The translations under genes were made by a program, and so were the position numbers. 64,000 nucleotides of DNA from positions 21,638,001 through 21,702,000 of the forward strand of contig OX637295.1 of NCBI GenBank assembly GCA_951799445.1, read 5' to 3'. Positions 1 through 12,821 of the stretch are shown piece after piece. The DNA is from Pseudisothecium myosuroides (lineage: Eukaryota > Streptophyta > Bryopsida > Hypnales > Lembophyllaceae). Positions within the stretch are counted from its first letter, which is position 1. Every line of letters starts with the position of its first letter. The notes beneath the pieces are model-generated. The model saw only the letters and a list, made by a program, of their open reading frames with translations, was not told the DNA's origin and ran no database searches.

Positions 1-221
1 ATTTTATACTTAGGAGAGGTAGAGGGCATTTTGGTATTAACGAAGTTCACCCTCTTGTTTCGGAGAGGCGATCGAGTAAGTGTCCATCTCTGTGCAGTTT
101 AGTGGACTGTGGACAACAGCGAAATGTCCAATGTTTTTGTAAGTCAACATGCAACAATCTCTTGGTAAAAAGTATTTTTGATAGTAGACATACTAGCATT
201 GGACAATGGACTTCAAGTACA

Positions 222-3200
222 ATGAGGCATGTTCTCTTCTCCACGAAACCATCACTACGAAAGGAACCGAGGGTCATTATCATGGCTTTAGGCTCCGACA
301 CTGATAATGACGCTGAGACGACCCTTCCAAAAAAGGCGAGAACAAATCCAGGATGGAGCTTGTCTGAAAACTTAAGGTGCGACTTTATATTTTGTTTAAT
401 TTTGATAAGATTGGGACGATTTCTATGCTCACTTTAAGGGACTTAAGCCTTACTTATTTTTTCTCTGTTTCTTTTTTCTTGTCAGCAATGTATTCAAAGC
501 AGATAAACTGGGCGTGGATATCGCCTTGATTGCCCTGCCAGCAGCGGTAGCTTTGGCAGCTGATCCTCTTGCGTCTTTGGTGGATACTGCATTCGTCGGA
601 CGAATAGGTACTACAAGTGTGTATTAAGTGTACATGTGGATCGTGTTGATTGTTGTCAAATTGGATCCTAGGAAAAGTCGTGGCAATGATTGTAACTTAT
701 AATTCTACTTATGATGATGCAATCATATCATTATCTGGCTCTCACGAATTTTGATTTTCTCTTGCTAGGCCCCGTGGAGCTGGCAGCTGTGGGCGTCTCT
801 ATATCAGTGTTTAACCTGGTGTCCAAGATGTTCAACGTTCCTTTATTGAATGTCACAACATCATTTGTGGCAGAGGATTCCCCTCAGAAGTCCTCTAATG
901 TTGACAATCCCACAAAGTCTCAGGAATGTGAGTCTACTTCTTTGCTATCGTGAGATATTTACCATATTTTTAATGAAATCTGTGCTTTAATCCAATCGGT
1001 CAGCTGATATAGCTATTGTCCTTTGTTTGATCGTCGATTTCACTCCCCCTGGGTCAGTTTCTGGAGATTGATGTCGCTGCTTCTTCTCTTAGCGTAAGAG
1101 CCTAGCCGCAATTTTCCAATCCTCCGCTTACAAATATGCAAGTTGATTTTTGGAGTATTTGTTGACATGTTTGTCTGATATTTATATGGAATTCCCTGCC
1201 TATCAGATACTACTTACAAAGGCAACGCTGAGAAACCCATTGAAGAAGAGAAGTTCTTTCTCTCATCAATCTCGTCTGCTTTGGTGCTTGGAACTATTCT
1301 TGGCGTCGGACAGGCATTTGTACTGTCTTTCTTCGCAGGACCTGTGTTGACTGTTATGGGAGTAGGCGTGGTAAGATAGTTTTCCCTCATTGATCTTGAA
1401 TGGGTAATATGAAGTGGACCGTACGTCGGTTTCAGTTGCCTCCAATGCCGCACGTTAAAGCGATCCTTTCTGATGACGCGGCGTGGGAGTCCAACGCCAT
1501 TGTGAATTTCAGTGCACTCTGGTTCTATGCTTGATTACACGTACTCTCACAATAACCTTTGTAGGAGATGGAGCATTTGACTTTTTGATTTATCTTTACT
1601 TAGAGATAAGTACAGCTTGATATTGCTCGCTGTGCATATTTCAATTCAGTGCAAGATGATGTCTCCTCATTATTTAGTCAAGAGGTGAATCTAAGGATAA
1701 GGCGGCTTTGAAGAAATCATTAGAATAATCTATCGTTATAGAATACAGCAAGCCGCAGAATGACTTGCTTTGACTCTGTCGTCAGTTCTTGAAGCTTCAT
1801 TGTACGGGTTTGGGGTTGTCCATGAGGCGTTATGCTCTAACTTGCTAGAATGTGAAAGCAGACATCACCAATGCGCACTCCAGCTGTGGAGTACTTGGTT
1901 TTGCGTGGGTTTGGTGCACCTGCTGTGGTGGTAGCTCTTGCCGTCCAGGGAGTTTTTCGTGGTTTCAAAGATACAAAAACTCCATTGTACGCTAGTGGTA
2001 AGATGCTTTCTGTTTGTGACTTTCAGGCGTATCTGGTTGGTTCATTTTCAATACGCGAAATCAAGATTTCAAGTGCACTAATCTATCATGCATTATGTTT
2101 GCAGTTACAGGCAACCTTGTCAACGTTGTTTTGGATCCCGTTTTGATGTTCTCCCTTAACCTTGGCGTTGGTGGGGCTGCAATAGCAACCGTAGTATCAC
2201 AGTAAGCATCAAGTTGAGCTTGAACTCGTTTTCTTGTTTCTAATGGTTTTGTTAGAAGTAAATTCACATCTTGCTCTGTTCTAGAGAGTATTTTTAATTT
2301 TAATTTTTTCTGGCAGGTACGTTATTGCAGGCTTGCTTTTGTGGAATTTGAATAAACGTGTTGTACTATTACCAAGTCGTTGGGGAGACTTATCCTTCAA
2401 TCGCTTCTTGACATCTGGTGCGTCAAAGACTGTGATTTGAATAAAATGATACTTTGTCTTGCTTTCAGATCAGTAGCAAATCAGAGGCCCTTGGTGTTGT
2501 CTTTTCAGCGAAGAATTATAGTATGATGTACTTGCAAGCCCTTTTTTTGACAGTTGATGTGAACTGACAGGTGGTTATTTGCTCGGACGAACTATTGCGC
2601 TACTCCTGGTTTTTACAATAGCTACCTCTATGGCTGCTAGGCAAGGGGCTACTGCCATGGCTGCTCATCAAATCTGTGTGCAGATCTGGCTAGCAATATC
2701 ACTTCTTTCAGATTCCCTTGCACTTGCTGGCCAGGTACTGAGATCCGATCTGTTTGAACTTTTTGTGTTGTGAGATTGTATCTCCTTTGCGAAATATGAA
2801 GATCTGGATTTGCATCATGAGCAATTTACCTTCAAGACTTAATTTTGCAGTCTGAAAATTGTGAAATATTCCTTGTTATGACTTGTGCAGAGTATCGTTG
2901 CTCGTGCTTTCTCAAAGAACGATTACAAGCTTGTCAAGGAGGCTGCCATCCGAGTATTGCAGGTGAGGAACGAGGATTTCTAGTTTCAGAATGTATTTGT
3001 GCATGAAGTGGCACTGTTGAAGAGGGATGTCATGAGCGTCTAAGTGATGTAGTTAACGATTTACTGATTCTTCTAGAAGCTCCAAGTGAAATTTTAGTTG
3101 TAATAATTTAAAGGCATGTTTATCTCCACATATAGCTAAATTCAATGTTAAAGCTGACCACGTGAAAATTTTATGTACGTGAATTGAGATGCTAAGTTGA

Positions 3201-5083
3201 TATGAAAGGCTTTTCTGATCATAAATGTTTTATTTGAAATGATGGAGTCCAGATTGGATGTGGCCTCGGATTATTTGCGGCCTTGATCCTGGCATTGGGA
3301 ATGCCACCTTTCTCAAGACTTTTCACCAACGATGCTTCTGTGTTGGATTTCGTTCGGCTGCTTCTGCCGGTATGTCGTGAATTCCATTGAAATAACCTGA
3401 AGGCTTTGACTAATTTGTTATTTCTTTTACTACATTGTTGTATCGCTCTTCTGAAAGGGAATTCACTTTGCGTCTTTACTCTCTTAAGCACATATTATGC
3501 TACTGACAAGAGACCAATGTTTTAATCTGATGATTGATCATTTTGGTGATTAACCCGTAAAGGACCAGGGGGTTGTCCAGATTTTCAAAATTGTGAAGAT
3601 CTATTATAAAATGCGACTTAGAGCAATATTTTAATGATGACTCTCAAAAAATAGTTGTAAAATATGATTTATAGATCACATCCATACGGGTAGATCAACA
3701 ATTACACAAACCAATATTTTACAATAAAATTTGGAGCTAGAAATTGAAAATTCCTTCTAAAATGAATTGTAGATTGAATATTTATGATTTTTACAAGAAT
3801 TCATTTTCTATGAGTTCAAAATTCTGAGTTTTAATCATAGTGATTTCTGAAGATTTTTATTTTATTTTTTGATTCAAGTCGTTTTTGAAGGGTCATTTTT
3901 TGAACTAAAAAAGTTACTTTTTGAGGCTAGACATACCGATACCCTTTGAATTATAGAATTTTTGCAAAGCAAAATCTTCATAAACTATACCGTACAAATG
4001 TTAAAGAACCAATACAAGAATCTCCAATAAAAATTGATGGATGATAAAATGCATTTCGGATATGTTTCCGTTCATTCATTGTTCAAAATCTGCACTCATG
4101 GTCCTTAAGGGGTTAATGTAGTTTGAGAAACTTAATTTTGATTTTCTTGTGTGGAGCATCTGATTTTCAGTGTGCTTGATGTTGCAGTTTGTTGCCTTAA
4201 CACAACCTATCAACGCTCTGGCTTTTGTCTTCGACGGTCTGCATTATGGAGTTTCAGATTTTGAATATGCAGCGATCTCAATGGTAAGTGCTGAAAACTG
4301 TGCCCTTTTCCCCAAAATAAATAAGCTTGCGTTTAGATTTCAAAAATGTTTTAGTTAAGTAGGTACTGTTCAGCTAAACATGGCTGTCTAGTGGCATGGA
4401 CCTTTCTATTGTCTGTCGTATCACGATATACGGTAGTAGAAGAAGTATAAACACTTATCTTGTGGTTCAGAGATCCATATGTTGGAGAGATTTTGACTCC
4501 GGAGTGGGTTTGTGCAGATGGCGCTGACTGTACCCTCAATACTAACTCTGTTATTTTTACCAAAGTTCTGGGGCATCTCTGCAGTTTGGGTTGGCCTCAC
4601 TACCGTCATGTCTCTCCGGATGTTGGCTGGATTTTGGAGGTATATTTCTTTATGCGTAATGCATTGCTTGCAGAGTCTACTGTTTCGTAGTTGGTTACCA
4701 TTTTAAAATCTGCCAGTTATTTGATTATTTATTATCCATTCAGCGGAAGTTCTTTCCTCTTCGTGTCATTTTACTCAAGACAACTGACAGAGCATAATTT
4801 GATAGCTTTCAAACTTTCTTAACTTTGCAGTATGACTATCTGTAAGCCCTTAGATCGATCATATTCATTTTCTTTATAGCTCGACCATTATCATACTATC
4901 AAATGTTTAGGATATAAAATATTTCAGTTGCATTTAAAACCCAATTATGCCAGAAGTCTAATAGAGAGCTTTTGACCGTGGTCTGACTTCAAAGTTTTTG
5001 TCATTGTTTACAGAATGAAATCTACAACTGGACCTTGGCGATTTTTGAATCAAGGGATGGATAAGGCTGAGGAAGAACTGTAG
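222..5083 (+). CDS. DTX44: MATE-family transporter, plastid DTX44/45-like, 13 exons
   Basis: This is a multidrug and toxic compound extrusion (MATE) carrier, a cation-coupled antiporter with about 12 membrane helices. I read exons 222-376, 486-607, 769-927, 1207-1370, 1862-1997, 2105-2201, 2317-2417, 2571-2734, 2891-2962, 3253-3369, 4188-4283, 4518-4639 and 5014-5083; all introns are GT/AG and all phases join, giving about 524 residues, close to the family's usual length. Visible signatures are LAADPLASLVDTAFVG (about residues 75-90), NVTTSFVAE (120-128), RGFKDTKTPLY (233-243) and QPINALAFVFDGLHYG near the end. The first in-frame ATG at 222 gives an R/S/T-rich leader that resembles a plastid transit peptide; the next ATG, at 282, would remove it. 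The Arabidopsis relatives are the plastid-type DTX44/45 group, so an organellar membrane is likely; the substrate is unknown. Intron 10 carries a TTAA transposon. Assignment to DTX44 rather than DTX45 is from memory. Confidence 0.93.
3550..4116. mobile_element. TTAA-flanked MITE in intron 10 of the MATE gene
   Basis: A 567-base element has TTAA at both ends. The left end reads TTAACCCGTAAAGGACC; the right end reads GGTCCTTAAGGGGTTAA, an imperfect inverted terminal repeat. No transposase is visible inside. Its right end also resembles the inverted left end of the element at 46270 (TTGTTCAAAAT next to the terminal repeat). It lies wholly inside an intron, so the MATE reading frame is not affected. 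Confidence 0.75.
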
Positions 5084-7667
5084 TGAACTTCTATTGGACA
5101 ATTATTTACAATCGGCTGTTCTAATTGTTTCTGGATGGAGAGTCGGGACTTGCCGTGCCACTTAAAATTTGGGTAGACATGGCAGAGTTGGGAACATGGC
5201 AGATGTATTCTAGCACATCAATCACTTTCTGCTGATGAAGTTTTGATTACAACTTCGAGATAAGGGGTGCCTCCTCACCAAGGAGGTCGCAGTGAGCAGG
5301 CCCCAGACGACTGCTTACCGAAAACACAGGAATCCGCAAAGTCGTAAGACCATGTATGGGTATGGGGCTGACGTCTGCCCAGCTATACAAGTTGAGGCAT
5401 GACTTAATGTTCTTGATATTCACTATTAAAACAGCTCCAGAGCAAAGGCATATTAATGTTTGATTCAGTTTTTTTACATGAGCAGATGTGAGACATTAGT
5501 TCATGGTCATGTCCTGATCTTAGGCAGTTGAAGAGCTTGACGTTTCTCATGTTGAATAGAGAGGTATCGGATTAGAGTGGTTTTACCACATTTGGAGGAG
5601 ATTGACAATTGACACCTATTTATGAATTGTCCATATTTACCATCCTCAAGTGCTTCTGTAGATCTTGGATTACAAGATAGTGCCCATTCTGGGCAAAGCA
5701 TATAAGTCTTATTTATATTTGACAAAGCCATTGGGCAAAGCGTATGCTTGAAATCCGACTTTGTCAAGTTCTTCATGACCTTCCATTGACAGAGATTGTA
5801 TTTACGTATTTACCTTGCTATTTCTGCTGCTTTGAATAAATTGAATGTTTCTACTAATGCAATCATATTCTTGTTAATACAGTTAATTGTCAAGTGAACC
5901 CCAGTTTGTAGAAGGGGTATCAGAGGAAGGTTTAACTAAAAATAGACAAAAGAAACACAACACCAAACTCCATACCAAGTTGAGGAGCTTCAAGGAGTTT
6001 TGTCTTGTGTTTTTCTCAAACTCTAGTTCCTAGTCCCTCATTGCATACACTTTACAATTAACTCTAATATCAATTAGATGAATCCTTGTACATTCAACTT
6101 TGTCTAATGACATTGCCTTTAGGTACCACTTTTATATATGCTCACAATGTGCTAGGTGTGACATTGAAATAAAATATTGGAATATTTTGTGAAATAGCCT
6201 ATATTTTTGAATAAATTAAATCTTCACTTTTCATCCAAAATAAGATGACATTGCCATATTTGGATGAATTTACATACATGTGAATGAAAATTTGATGTTT
6301 CGTCTACAAGGAGCATATTTATGAATGTAAATAGCTTCCACTTTCCTATGAAGACTGCAAGTTACACTGTTATCATATTAGTGAAGGCACAAATTAGTGT
6401 CACTTCTAAGATTAGTATCACTATGAAATCTTATTTTTTGAGAAAATAGTATAATGTAGTAATATATCAACATGCTCTAATTTAAAACGGAATGACTTTG
6501 GTAGATAAGTGTCACATGCACTATTCATGAAAGGCAATGTACCTTGGAAAATTGGAAGGAAAGCCCAATTTCATACTCAACTTGGCGTTTCTGGTATATT
6601 TGACATAGAAAATGCATGAATTGAGGTACACAATAGTAACAAAAATTTCATATTGAGCCAAATCCAATGACACATTACATCTTCAATTTGAATCATTATT
6701 GCACCTCCCACATGTCTCAAAAACTTTAAAATGGTCATGTATTGTACATGTGTGGTGTAGTATATGGGCATGATAAGATACATTGAAAGGACATCCAAAC
6801 GAAAAATGCAAATTGTTCAAATATATCAATTCAATGATGTCTGTCTTGCCATATTTTAGTACATGATTCATATTCTAGGAATTAAATACGGTACCATATT
6901 TTCGGTTCCCCAAAGACCCTTGAATTTGGTCACTCTTTTTAAACTTTTTTCATCCACACAAGCAATCATCCATCCACAAGCTACCCTTCTTCCTTCCATG
7001 TCTGGACACCACTTAGAATGCCACTCACAAAATATCAATCCAATGATGTCTGTCTTGCCATATTTTAGTACATGATTCATATTCTAGGAATTAAATATGA
7101 TACCAATTTACCCACAGTTGATCAATATTTTTTTACTTTTTTCATCCACGCAAACAGTCATCCATCCACAGGCTGCTCTTCTTCCTTCCACATCTGGACA
7201 CTACTCAGGACGCCACTCACGAAGCCCAAAACCAAATGGGTCTATGAAACTAATAGTATATATAGAAGTATATAGTTGGGATTGAGGTCATTATAGACTG
7301 GATTAGGCATGTGTTAGGTCCGGCATGAATTGGTAGAAGTTCTACAATAGCTATTTTTTGACATTGATAGGCATTTCTACAAGCATTCATAGAAGCCAAA
7401 GGCCACACACTTCTATAAATTAAAATAAAACCACATGAAGTTCAAAAATTATTTTTTCAATTGTAGTGTAGTTCCTTTTTGCTTATCTACCATTGAAAAT
7501 TATTCCCACATTTTCCGGTAATTATAGCACTGACGTGAGAGCCTCGGCTCCGCACCAGCTTGCTGCACATTTCCTCGCAGTCGCCAAGCTCGCCATTGTC
7601 GCAACAAACCTTTTCATGTAGCTCCAGTTCGCTCTCACTTGGGAGCTTCGGTCATCCCCACTTCGCC
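5084..7667. other. Intergenic region between the MATE and ribophorin genes
   Basis: The first few hundred bases should hold the MATE 3' UTR. The last part, from about 7500, is GC-richer and should hold the promoter and 5' UTR of the ribophorin gene. The middle is AT-rich, and apart from the tandem duplication at 6825-7240 I see no gene in it. The short open frames here lack coding character. Confidence 0.5.
6825..7240. repeat. Two-copy direct tandem repeat, 209-base period
   Basis: A unit beginning ATCAATTCAATGATGTCTG at 6825 recurs as ATCAATCCAATGATGTCTG at 7034. Both units carry the same order of blocks: GTACATGATTCATATTC, then TTTTTTCATCCAC, then CATCCATCCACA, then CTTCTTCCTTCCA and a CACTCAC end. 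The first part of the unit is almost identical, the second part less so. It is intergenic, about 0.6 kb upstream of the ribophorin start. Confidence 0.8.
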
Positions 7668-10336
7668 ATGACGAGGGCGATGTCCCTGTTGTCTCTGCTG
7701 CTGCTCGTCGCCTCCTGCACCCACTTTGCCTCGGCGGCTGCTGCTGCTGCAAGCACCTTCAATGTCATCCGAGCTGATCGCAAGGTGAGTACGCGATCCG
7801 TCTGTCTCTGGGGGTCTATTGTTGATCATGATTTGTGTTGGATGGGCTTGGTTGGATGATCGGACTGTGGTGGTGGAGAAGGTGGAAGTGTCGGTATTGT
7901 CGATTTAGGGTTGTTGAATTTTGCGTGGGTTTTGAATTAGGGTTTAGCGAACGGTTTGGAGAAGCCGATTTGCGGTTCATTGCGGTGGGGGGTGGAGGGA
8001 TTGGGTGGGGAAGTTGTAAGTGTCGGTATGTTGCATTGATATTGAGCTAGGGTTTTAAATTGGAACTCTGGGTATGAAAGCTTTGCTAATGTTATTTTAA
8101 CCCCTAGGCTGTGAACTTCAACTTGGAAATCTCTATACTGAAATGGTTCGTGAAAAGCGCATCTGTCTCAAGATTTGACCCAGAATGAACAGGGAATGTC
8201 GGAGAAGAATGAACTTCTTGTTGGCTCTCTGTGTACTTTGGTGTCATGTTAGTTTCGCACTGTAATTGCTTGCTGTGGTGTTAATACTTTAAGTTAGGAA
8301 GCATATCATAACATATGAGCAGTGCATTTTAGGTAGCTTTCCAAGGAGGCGTTACTCAAAACATTTGATTGAGAATTGCTCGTGAAATCTCAATTTGAAG
8401 TTTTGAGTGCGACGATTGATTACGTCGTCTCTGGTTACGAGGGCCTTCTATACCTGGCTTTTCAGTTTAAAGTATGTGTGGTCCTGAATTAGGGTTTAGT
8501 GGAGAGCTGTAATTCTTCGCAGAAGCGGATTTGTGCGCATGCGTATATGTTGATGTGTGTGTTTGATGAGGGTTGCAGGTAGATCTGTTAACGCAGGTTG
8601 TGAGAGTTTCCACAGCATGGAAGGTGGAGAATGCAGGCTCAGAGCCGGCTTCCGAAGTAAAGCTGGCATTGACTACAGCGCAAGCGGAGAGACTGGCATT
8701 TATGGAGGTTGTGGTGAAAGGGAAAGGCAAGAATGTCCCTGGTGCGTTTCTACCAGTGTCTGACATTTCACAGCAAGGCACCGTGACATTGTACACATTG
8801 ACGTTACCCAAAGCTCTGAAGCCTGGCGAATTTTTGACTTTCGAGAGTTACGTAGCTCTCGTTCACCTGTTGAAACCTTTCCCTGAAGAGATAAGCCAGT
8901 CAGATGTTCAGCTCGTCAATTATGATGACAGTGCATACATCTTGTCTCCCTACCCCATCAAGATGCAAACCAGTGCCTTCCAGCTCTCAAGCTCCAGGCT
9001 GGAGTCTTTCACTAAGGTGGTTCCAACCAAGGTGGTCAATACCGAGGTTCGCTATGGACCTTATGAGAACTCAGAGCCTCTGAAGAGCAAGCTGATCTCG
9101 CTTCATTTTGAGAATAACCAGCCTTTTGCAGTGGTGGAGGAGCTTGTGAGGGAGGTAGAGATTTCGCACTGGGGGAACGTCTACGTCACGGAGAATTACA
9201 AGCTTGTGAACAAGGGGGCTCGTCTCAAGGGTGGTTTCTCACGGTTCGAGTATCAAGCGAGGCCTGGTATGAGTGGAATCTCTGCCTTTCGACATCTTCA
9301 AGCTCGACTTCCTGTCAATGCCCATTCCGTGTACTACCGCGATGAGATTGGCAACATTTCCACGTCACATCTAAGATCTGATTTTCGCAGGACGGAGCTT
9401 GAGCTTGAGCCTCGATATCCGCTTTTTGGTGGCTGGAAAGTGGCCTTCACTCTGGGATACAGTGTTCCTCTTCAAGACTTGGTGTTCAAAGCCCCTGATG
9501 GCTCTCGGTATCTCAACGTCAGTTTTGGCAGCCCATTTAACACCGTTGTGGTGGACAAGCTGATTCTCAAGGTTGTGCTTCCGGAAGGCTCGTACGATAT
9601 GTCGGTGTCAGTCCCTTTCGCTGCTGAGCAGGGGCTAGAGAAGAGGTATTCGTACTTGGACACTGTCGGAAGGAAAGTGGCAGTGATTGTGAAGCAGAAT
9701 ACGATCCTGGAGCATCAGTTCAAGTTCATCCAGGTGTATTACAGGTTCAACTCACTAGGCATGTTGGTGGAGCCTCTGATGCTGGTGCTAGCATTCTTTG
9801 CGTTTTTTGCCTCCTGCATTGCCTACACCCATTTTGACTTCACTTTGTCAAAGACAAGCTCAGCATATCTAGCACAGATCCAGCGCGAGGAAGTTATGGA
9901 TGTGCTCCAGAGGTTGCAGAAGCTGTTGACGATTCGTGGAGGGGCCGAGGAGCGTCTGGATGCTTCCCTGAAAGATGTTGCGCGCACTGGAGACATTGCT
10001 GCATGTAAAGCCGCTCGTAAGTCAGCAGATGCGGTCTGGAAGGGAACTTCCAAGGACCTGAAGGTGCTCACGGATGCCCTGCAGGCAGCTGTTAAGACTG
10101 TCCCGAGCAAGGCTTCCGTAGTGAAACCTTCTGCTATCTTGACAAAGGTGGAGTACTTGTTGCAGAAAGAGAAGGAGATGGTGGAAAAATTGCAGCAGAA
10201 GCAGACGATTACTGTGGATGCGTATGAGCGAAAGCTCAGTAGCAAAGAAATTGATGCTCGCATCACTCCGGTTCAGGAAAAGTTGGAGAGCCTCAGGCAG
10301 GAAGTGTCGAGTCTGATCTCTTCGTTAGACGATTAA
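7668..10336 (+). CDS. OST1: Ribophorin I, oligosaccharyltransferase subunit 1
   Basis: This is a dolichyl-diphosphooligosaccharide-protein glycosyltransferase subunit. It belongs to the ER membrane complex that transfers glycan to Asn in nascent proteins. The gene has two exons, 7668-7784 (39 codons) and 8579-10336, joined in phase 0 across a 794-base intron, for 624 residues; plant family members are about that long. The first exon encodes a signal peptide (a Leu-rich core, then a run of Ala). A long lumenal domain follows (for example RADRKVDLLTQVVR across the junction), then one transmembrane helix near residues 437-460 (LMLVLAFFAFFASCIAY) and a Lys/Glu-rich cytosolic tail of about 165 residues with coiled-coil character. 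That is the usual ribophorin I topology. The start ATG follows a GC-rich leader; a second in-frame ATG lies four codons on. I see no damage and expect a functional housekeeping gene. Confidence 0.95.
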
Positions 10337-11543
10337 TCTGTCATGTCATGAGAGGTGTCAATGGTGTTCTGTTTCTTGAGCCTTTTCACTACGTTGAGTT
10401 AGATTGGACCCATCAGGTGAAGACGTCAGATTGTATAGTCGAGATCTTTAGGATTTACAGTGAAATATATCTCTTATGTAGCCACCTGAATCATATATCA
10501 TATGCTGGCCCGTACTTGGACATATGGTACTCCATGTTTCTCGCTGCTCATTAGGTGATTTTTGTGTTAAAAGTCGGATCATTTTTGGTTGACTACTACT
10601 GGTATGGTATGGTGATTGGTCTTGTCCTTTCAAGGTTAACCCAAGAAGGACGCCTGCGGACAATAAGTGTCCGATGAATGACAAGGAATTCTCAAGTGTA
10701 GGACCGAACTACAACTATTCATCTTTGGAATTTTTTGTGGAAAGTGGAGAACATCTACAGTAGTTTGACTTCCAATAGTACTTTTGGATTTTTTTCTATT
10801 CCAATGACTCTCATGGTTATACAATGCATGATTTCCAGGGTCACCCGTGTCGTTCTAGGGTTAAGTCCTAAAGGACCAATCTTGAGGGTTTAGGATTCTT
10901 AATGTTTACAATGAACAGAAACCTCAACTTGCAGTGAAGTGGTGGAACAATTATGGTAGGAAGCCAGTTGTAGACATTTAGTCCCTGTGCATAGTTCCAC
11001 CTACTGCATGATTTTTTTTTGGCAAGGGAACGACAAATTTAGGAACAATTCATATGTATTTTGGTCCACTTCTTTTTTTGGAAAAGGAAAGACGCATCAT
11101 AGGTGGTCAAAGCAAAATCACATATCTTTATATTGTAGACTTTAGATGGAGACTATTCTTGCTCTTTTGTATGCTAATGTCATTCTTTTAATTTTTCTAA
11201 ACAGTCCCATTGATAATCCAAAGGGGTTCATTGAGATTGTAGAATAATGAATGAACCTTTTGCCATGTGTAGAAGCCGCATGGTGATGTTCATTGAATTC
11301 ATGAAATGCTAACCTTTCAACCCATGTCAACCCTTTGAGTCCCAATTCTACACTTTGTACAATTTCTATTACATTAGGATGCAAAAGAGCAAATTTGGGC
11401 CTTAGACTAGGGATCCAATTGGGCTACAATCCACATAGTCGGTTTGCTAACCTTACTCACTTTGCCTCACTTTGCCTTACTTTCACTTGAGTAGTTGGAA
11501 TGTAGGTTAGGTAAGCGGCACAGTGAGTGACTCGTCCTTGCAG
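10337..11543. other. Intergenic region after ribophorin I
   Basis: It begins with the presumed ribophorin 3' UTR, then the small TTAA element at 10636-10864, then AT-rich DNA up to the acceptor-like site (TCCTTGCAG) of the orphan SDR exon. I see no other gene here. A second TIR-like half (CCTAAAGGACC) directly follows the TTAA element and has no visible partner. Confidence 0.5.
10636..10864. mobile_element. Small TTAA-flanked MITE (229 bases)
   Basis: TTAA is present at both ends. The left end is TTAACCCAAGAAGGAC and the right end is GTCGTTCTAGGGTTAA, an imperfect inverted repeat. It has the same length as the element at 49877-50105 and shares blocks with it (GGACAAT, and a GAAT-rich segment after the left end), so the two look like relatives. 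No coding capacity. Confidence 0.65.
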
Positions 11544-11994
11544 AATGTGAATGGTGAGAAATTGGAAGCAAGCCCTAAGCAACCCTAACACCTTTGACCA
11601 AGCCTTCCTCAACTATGTAGCCCTAAGGTACTTATTTGATTGTCAATCCAACAACGAGGACGTGCACCACTATGGTACACCATGCTACATACTCTCAAAG
11701 GTGCTTGTGAATGCCTACACTTGTTTGCTAGCTAAGGCATCCTAGACTTTGTCTGTCCATTGTGTGTACCCGGGGGTCGTAGAGACTGAGATGATGTAGG
11801 AGTATATCAAGGCTATGATTCTAGAGGGCTTTTATGAGCAGATGGCCAATGGTTTTCTAAGGAGGAAGGGGATTGTAGGAATTGGAGAAGGGGTGGACAC
11901 AACAGTGTGGCTGATGGTGTGGAGGCCATTGTGGAAGAAGTCAAGGTTGTTTTCGTACAAACGAGTCATGCTCAACTTCCGTTATTGAAAATGA
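11544..11994 (+). pseudogene. Orphan terminal exon of an SDR gene (relic)
   Basis: This matches the last exon of the three SDR units downstream, including the acceptor (CCTTGCAG). The catalytic block CYILSKVLVNAY is still readable. It is dead: relative to its paralogues there is a one-base shift near the start of the exon, a TAG after LLAKAS at about 11743, a TAG in place of a sense codon near 11800, and TGA in place of the Trp codon at 11986-11988. No first, second or third exon can be seen upstream. It therefore marks a fourth, oldest unit of the array, truncated at its 5' side. Downstream DNA (about 12150-12215) resembles the DNA after the third full unit (38095-38150), which supports segmental duplication. 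Confidence 0.85.
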
Positions 11995-12554
11995 TCAAAG
12001 AAATGAATAATCCTTCAAGGCTTGTAGGGAAATATAAATATAAATAACATTGTATAATTATGATTTTATTGATGATTCCAAGAATAGGATTTACGTTTAA
12101 CACATTAACATGGCAATACATACCTGATTGAGTCTACCTTCAAAAGACGGCACCAATAGAGCAATACCATTCCAAGGTTTTGTAGTTATTCAACAAAGTC
12201 ACCCAATGAGAAACAAGGAATCTGTTTCCTCAAAAGAAAAACCCAACCCAAGACTAATATTTGAGTTGCCTACCAGGAACTTGTCATGTAATCAACTCTC
12301 AGCTGCTTGCGTGCTTGGCAACCTTGTGGTGTGCGTGAGGTTGGTAGCTCAACTTCTTCATCATTGTGAATTTAAGACGCGTACACTTCCGATCTGATAA
12401 CAAAACAATCAATCACTACACAGTTCCTGCAGATTGAAAATATTACTTTAACCAATTCTGCTCAATGTGTTGCGAGGCTGGATTCATGCTTTTTACCTCT
12501 TGTGATTTGCTCTCGTGATTTCAGGCCTCTTGTGACAACATTAAGGAGTTACTA

Positions 12555-12792
12555 CATTATTAGACTGGTTAAATTTTCATATTTTCTTGTTGACAAGTGA
12601 AAGGGGGTTCCAACGCACCACAGAATGTGACATTTGGATATTGTATGCAAAAGTTATAAAGTGTCAAAGTTTGTTTTGGTCGTGGTTCTAAAATCGTTTC
12701 TTCCACATCGGTATATATTGATTTTGGAGATGTAAAGAGAGTGATGATGACGGTTTTGGGTCAGTGGTGCATTTGGAGGTGCCCACCTTACA
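12555..12792. mobile_element. Degraded copy of the TAAGGTAGGTACACCC MITE family
   Basis: It shares its interior (GTGAAAGGGGGTTCCAACGC, GATTTTGGAGATGTA) with the complete element at 29633-29914 and with copies near 22900, 23070, 38540 and 39551. The right end survives as GGAGGTGCCCACCTTA; the left terminal repeat is not recognisable. Confidence 0.6.
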
Positions 12793-12821
12793 TGTTGTGG
12801 CCCCAACAATTGTCACTAGCG

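Noticed and set aside
8096..8115. TTAACCCCTAGG in the ribophorin intron as a further TTAA element
   Set aside because: Only one end resembles the family; no inverted partner within 1 kb.
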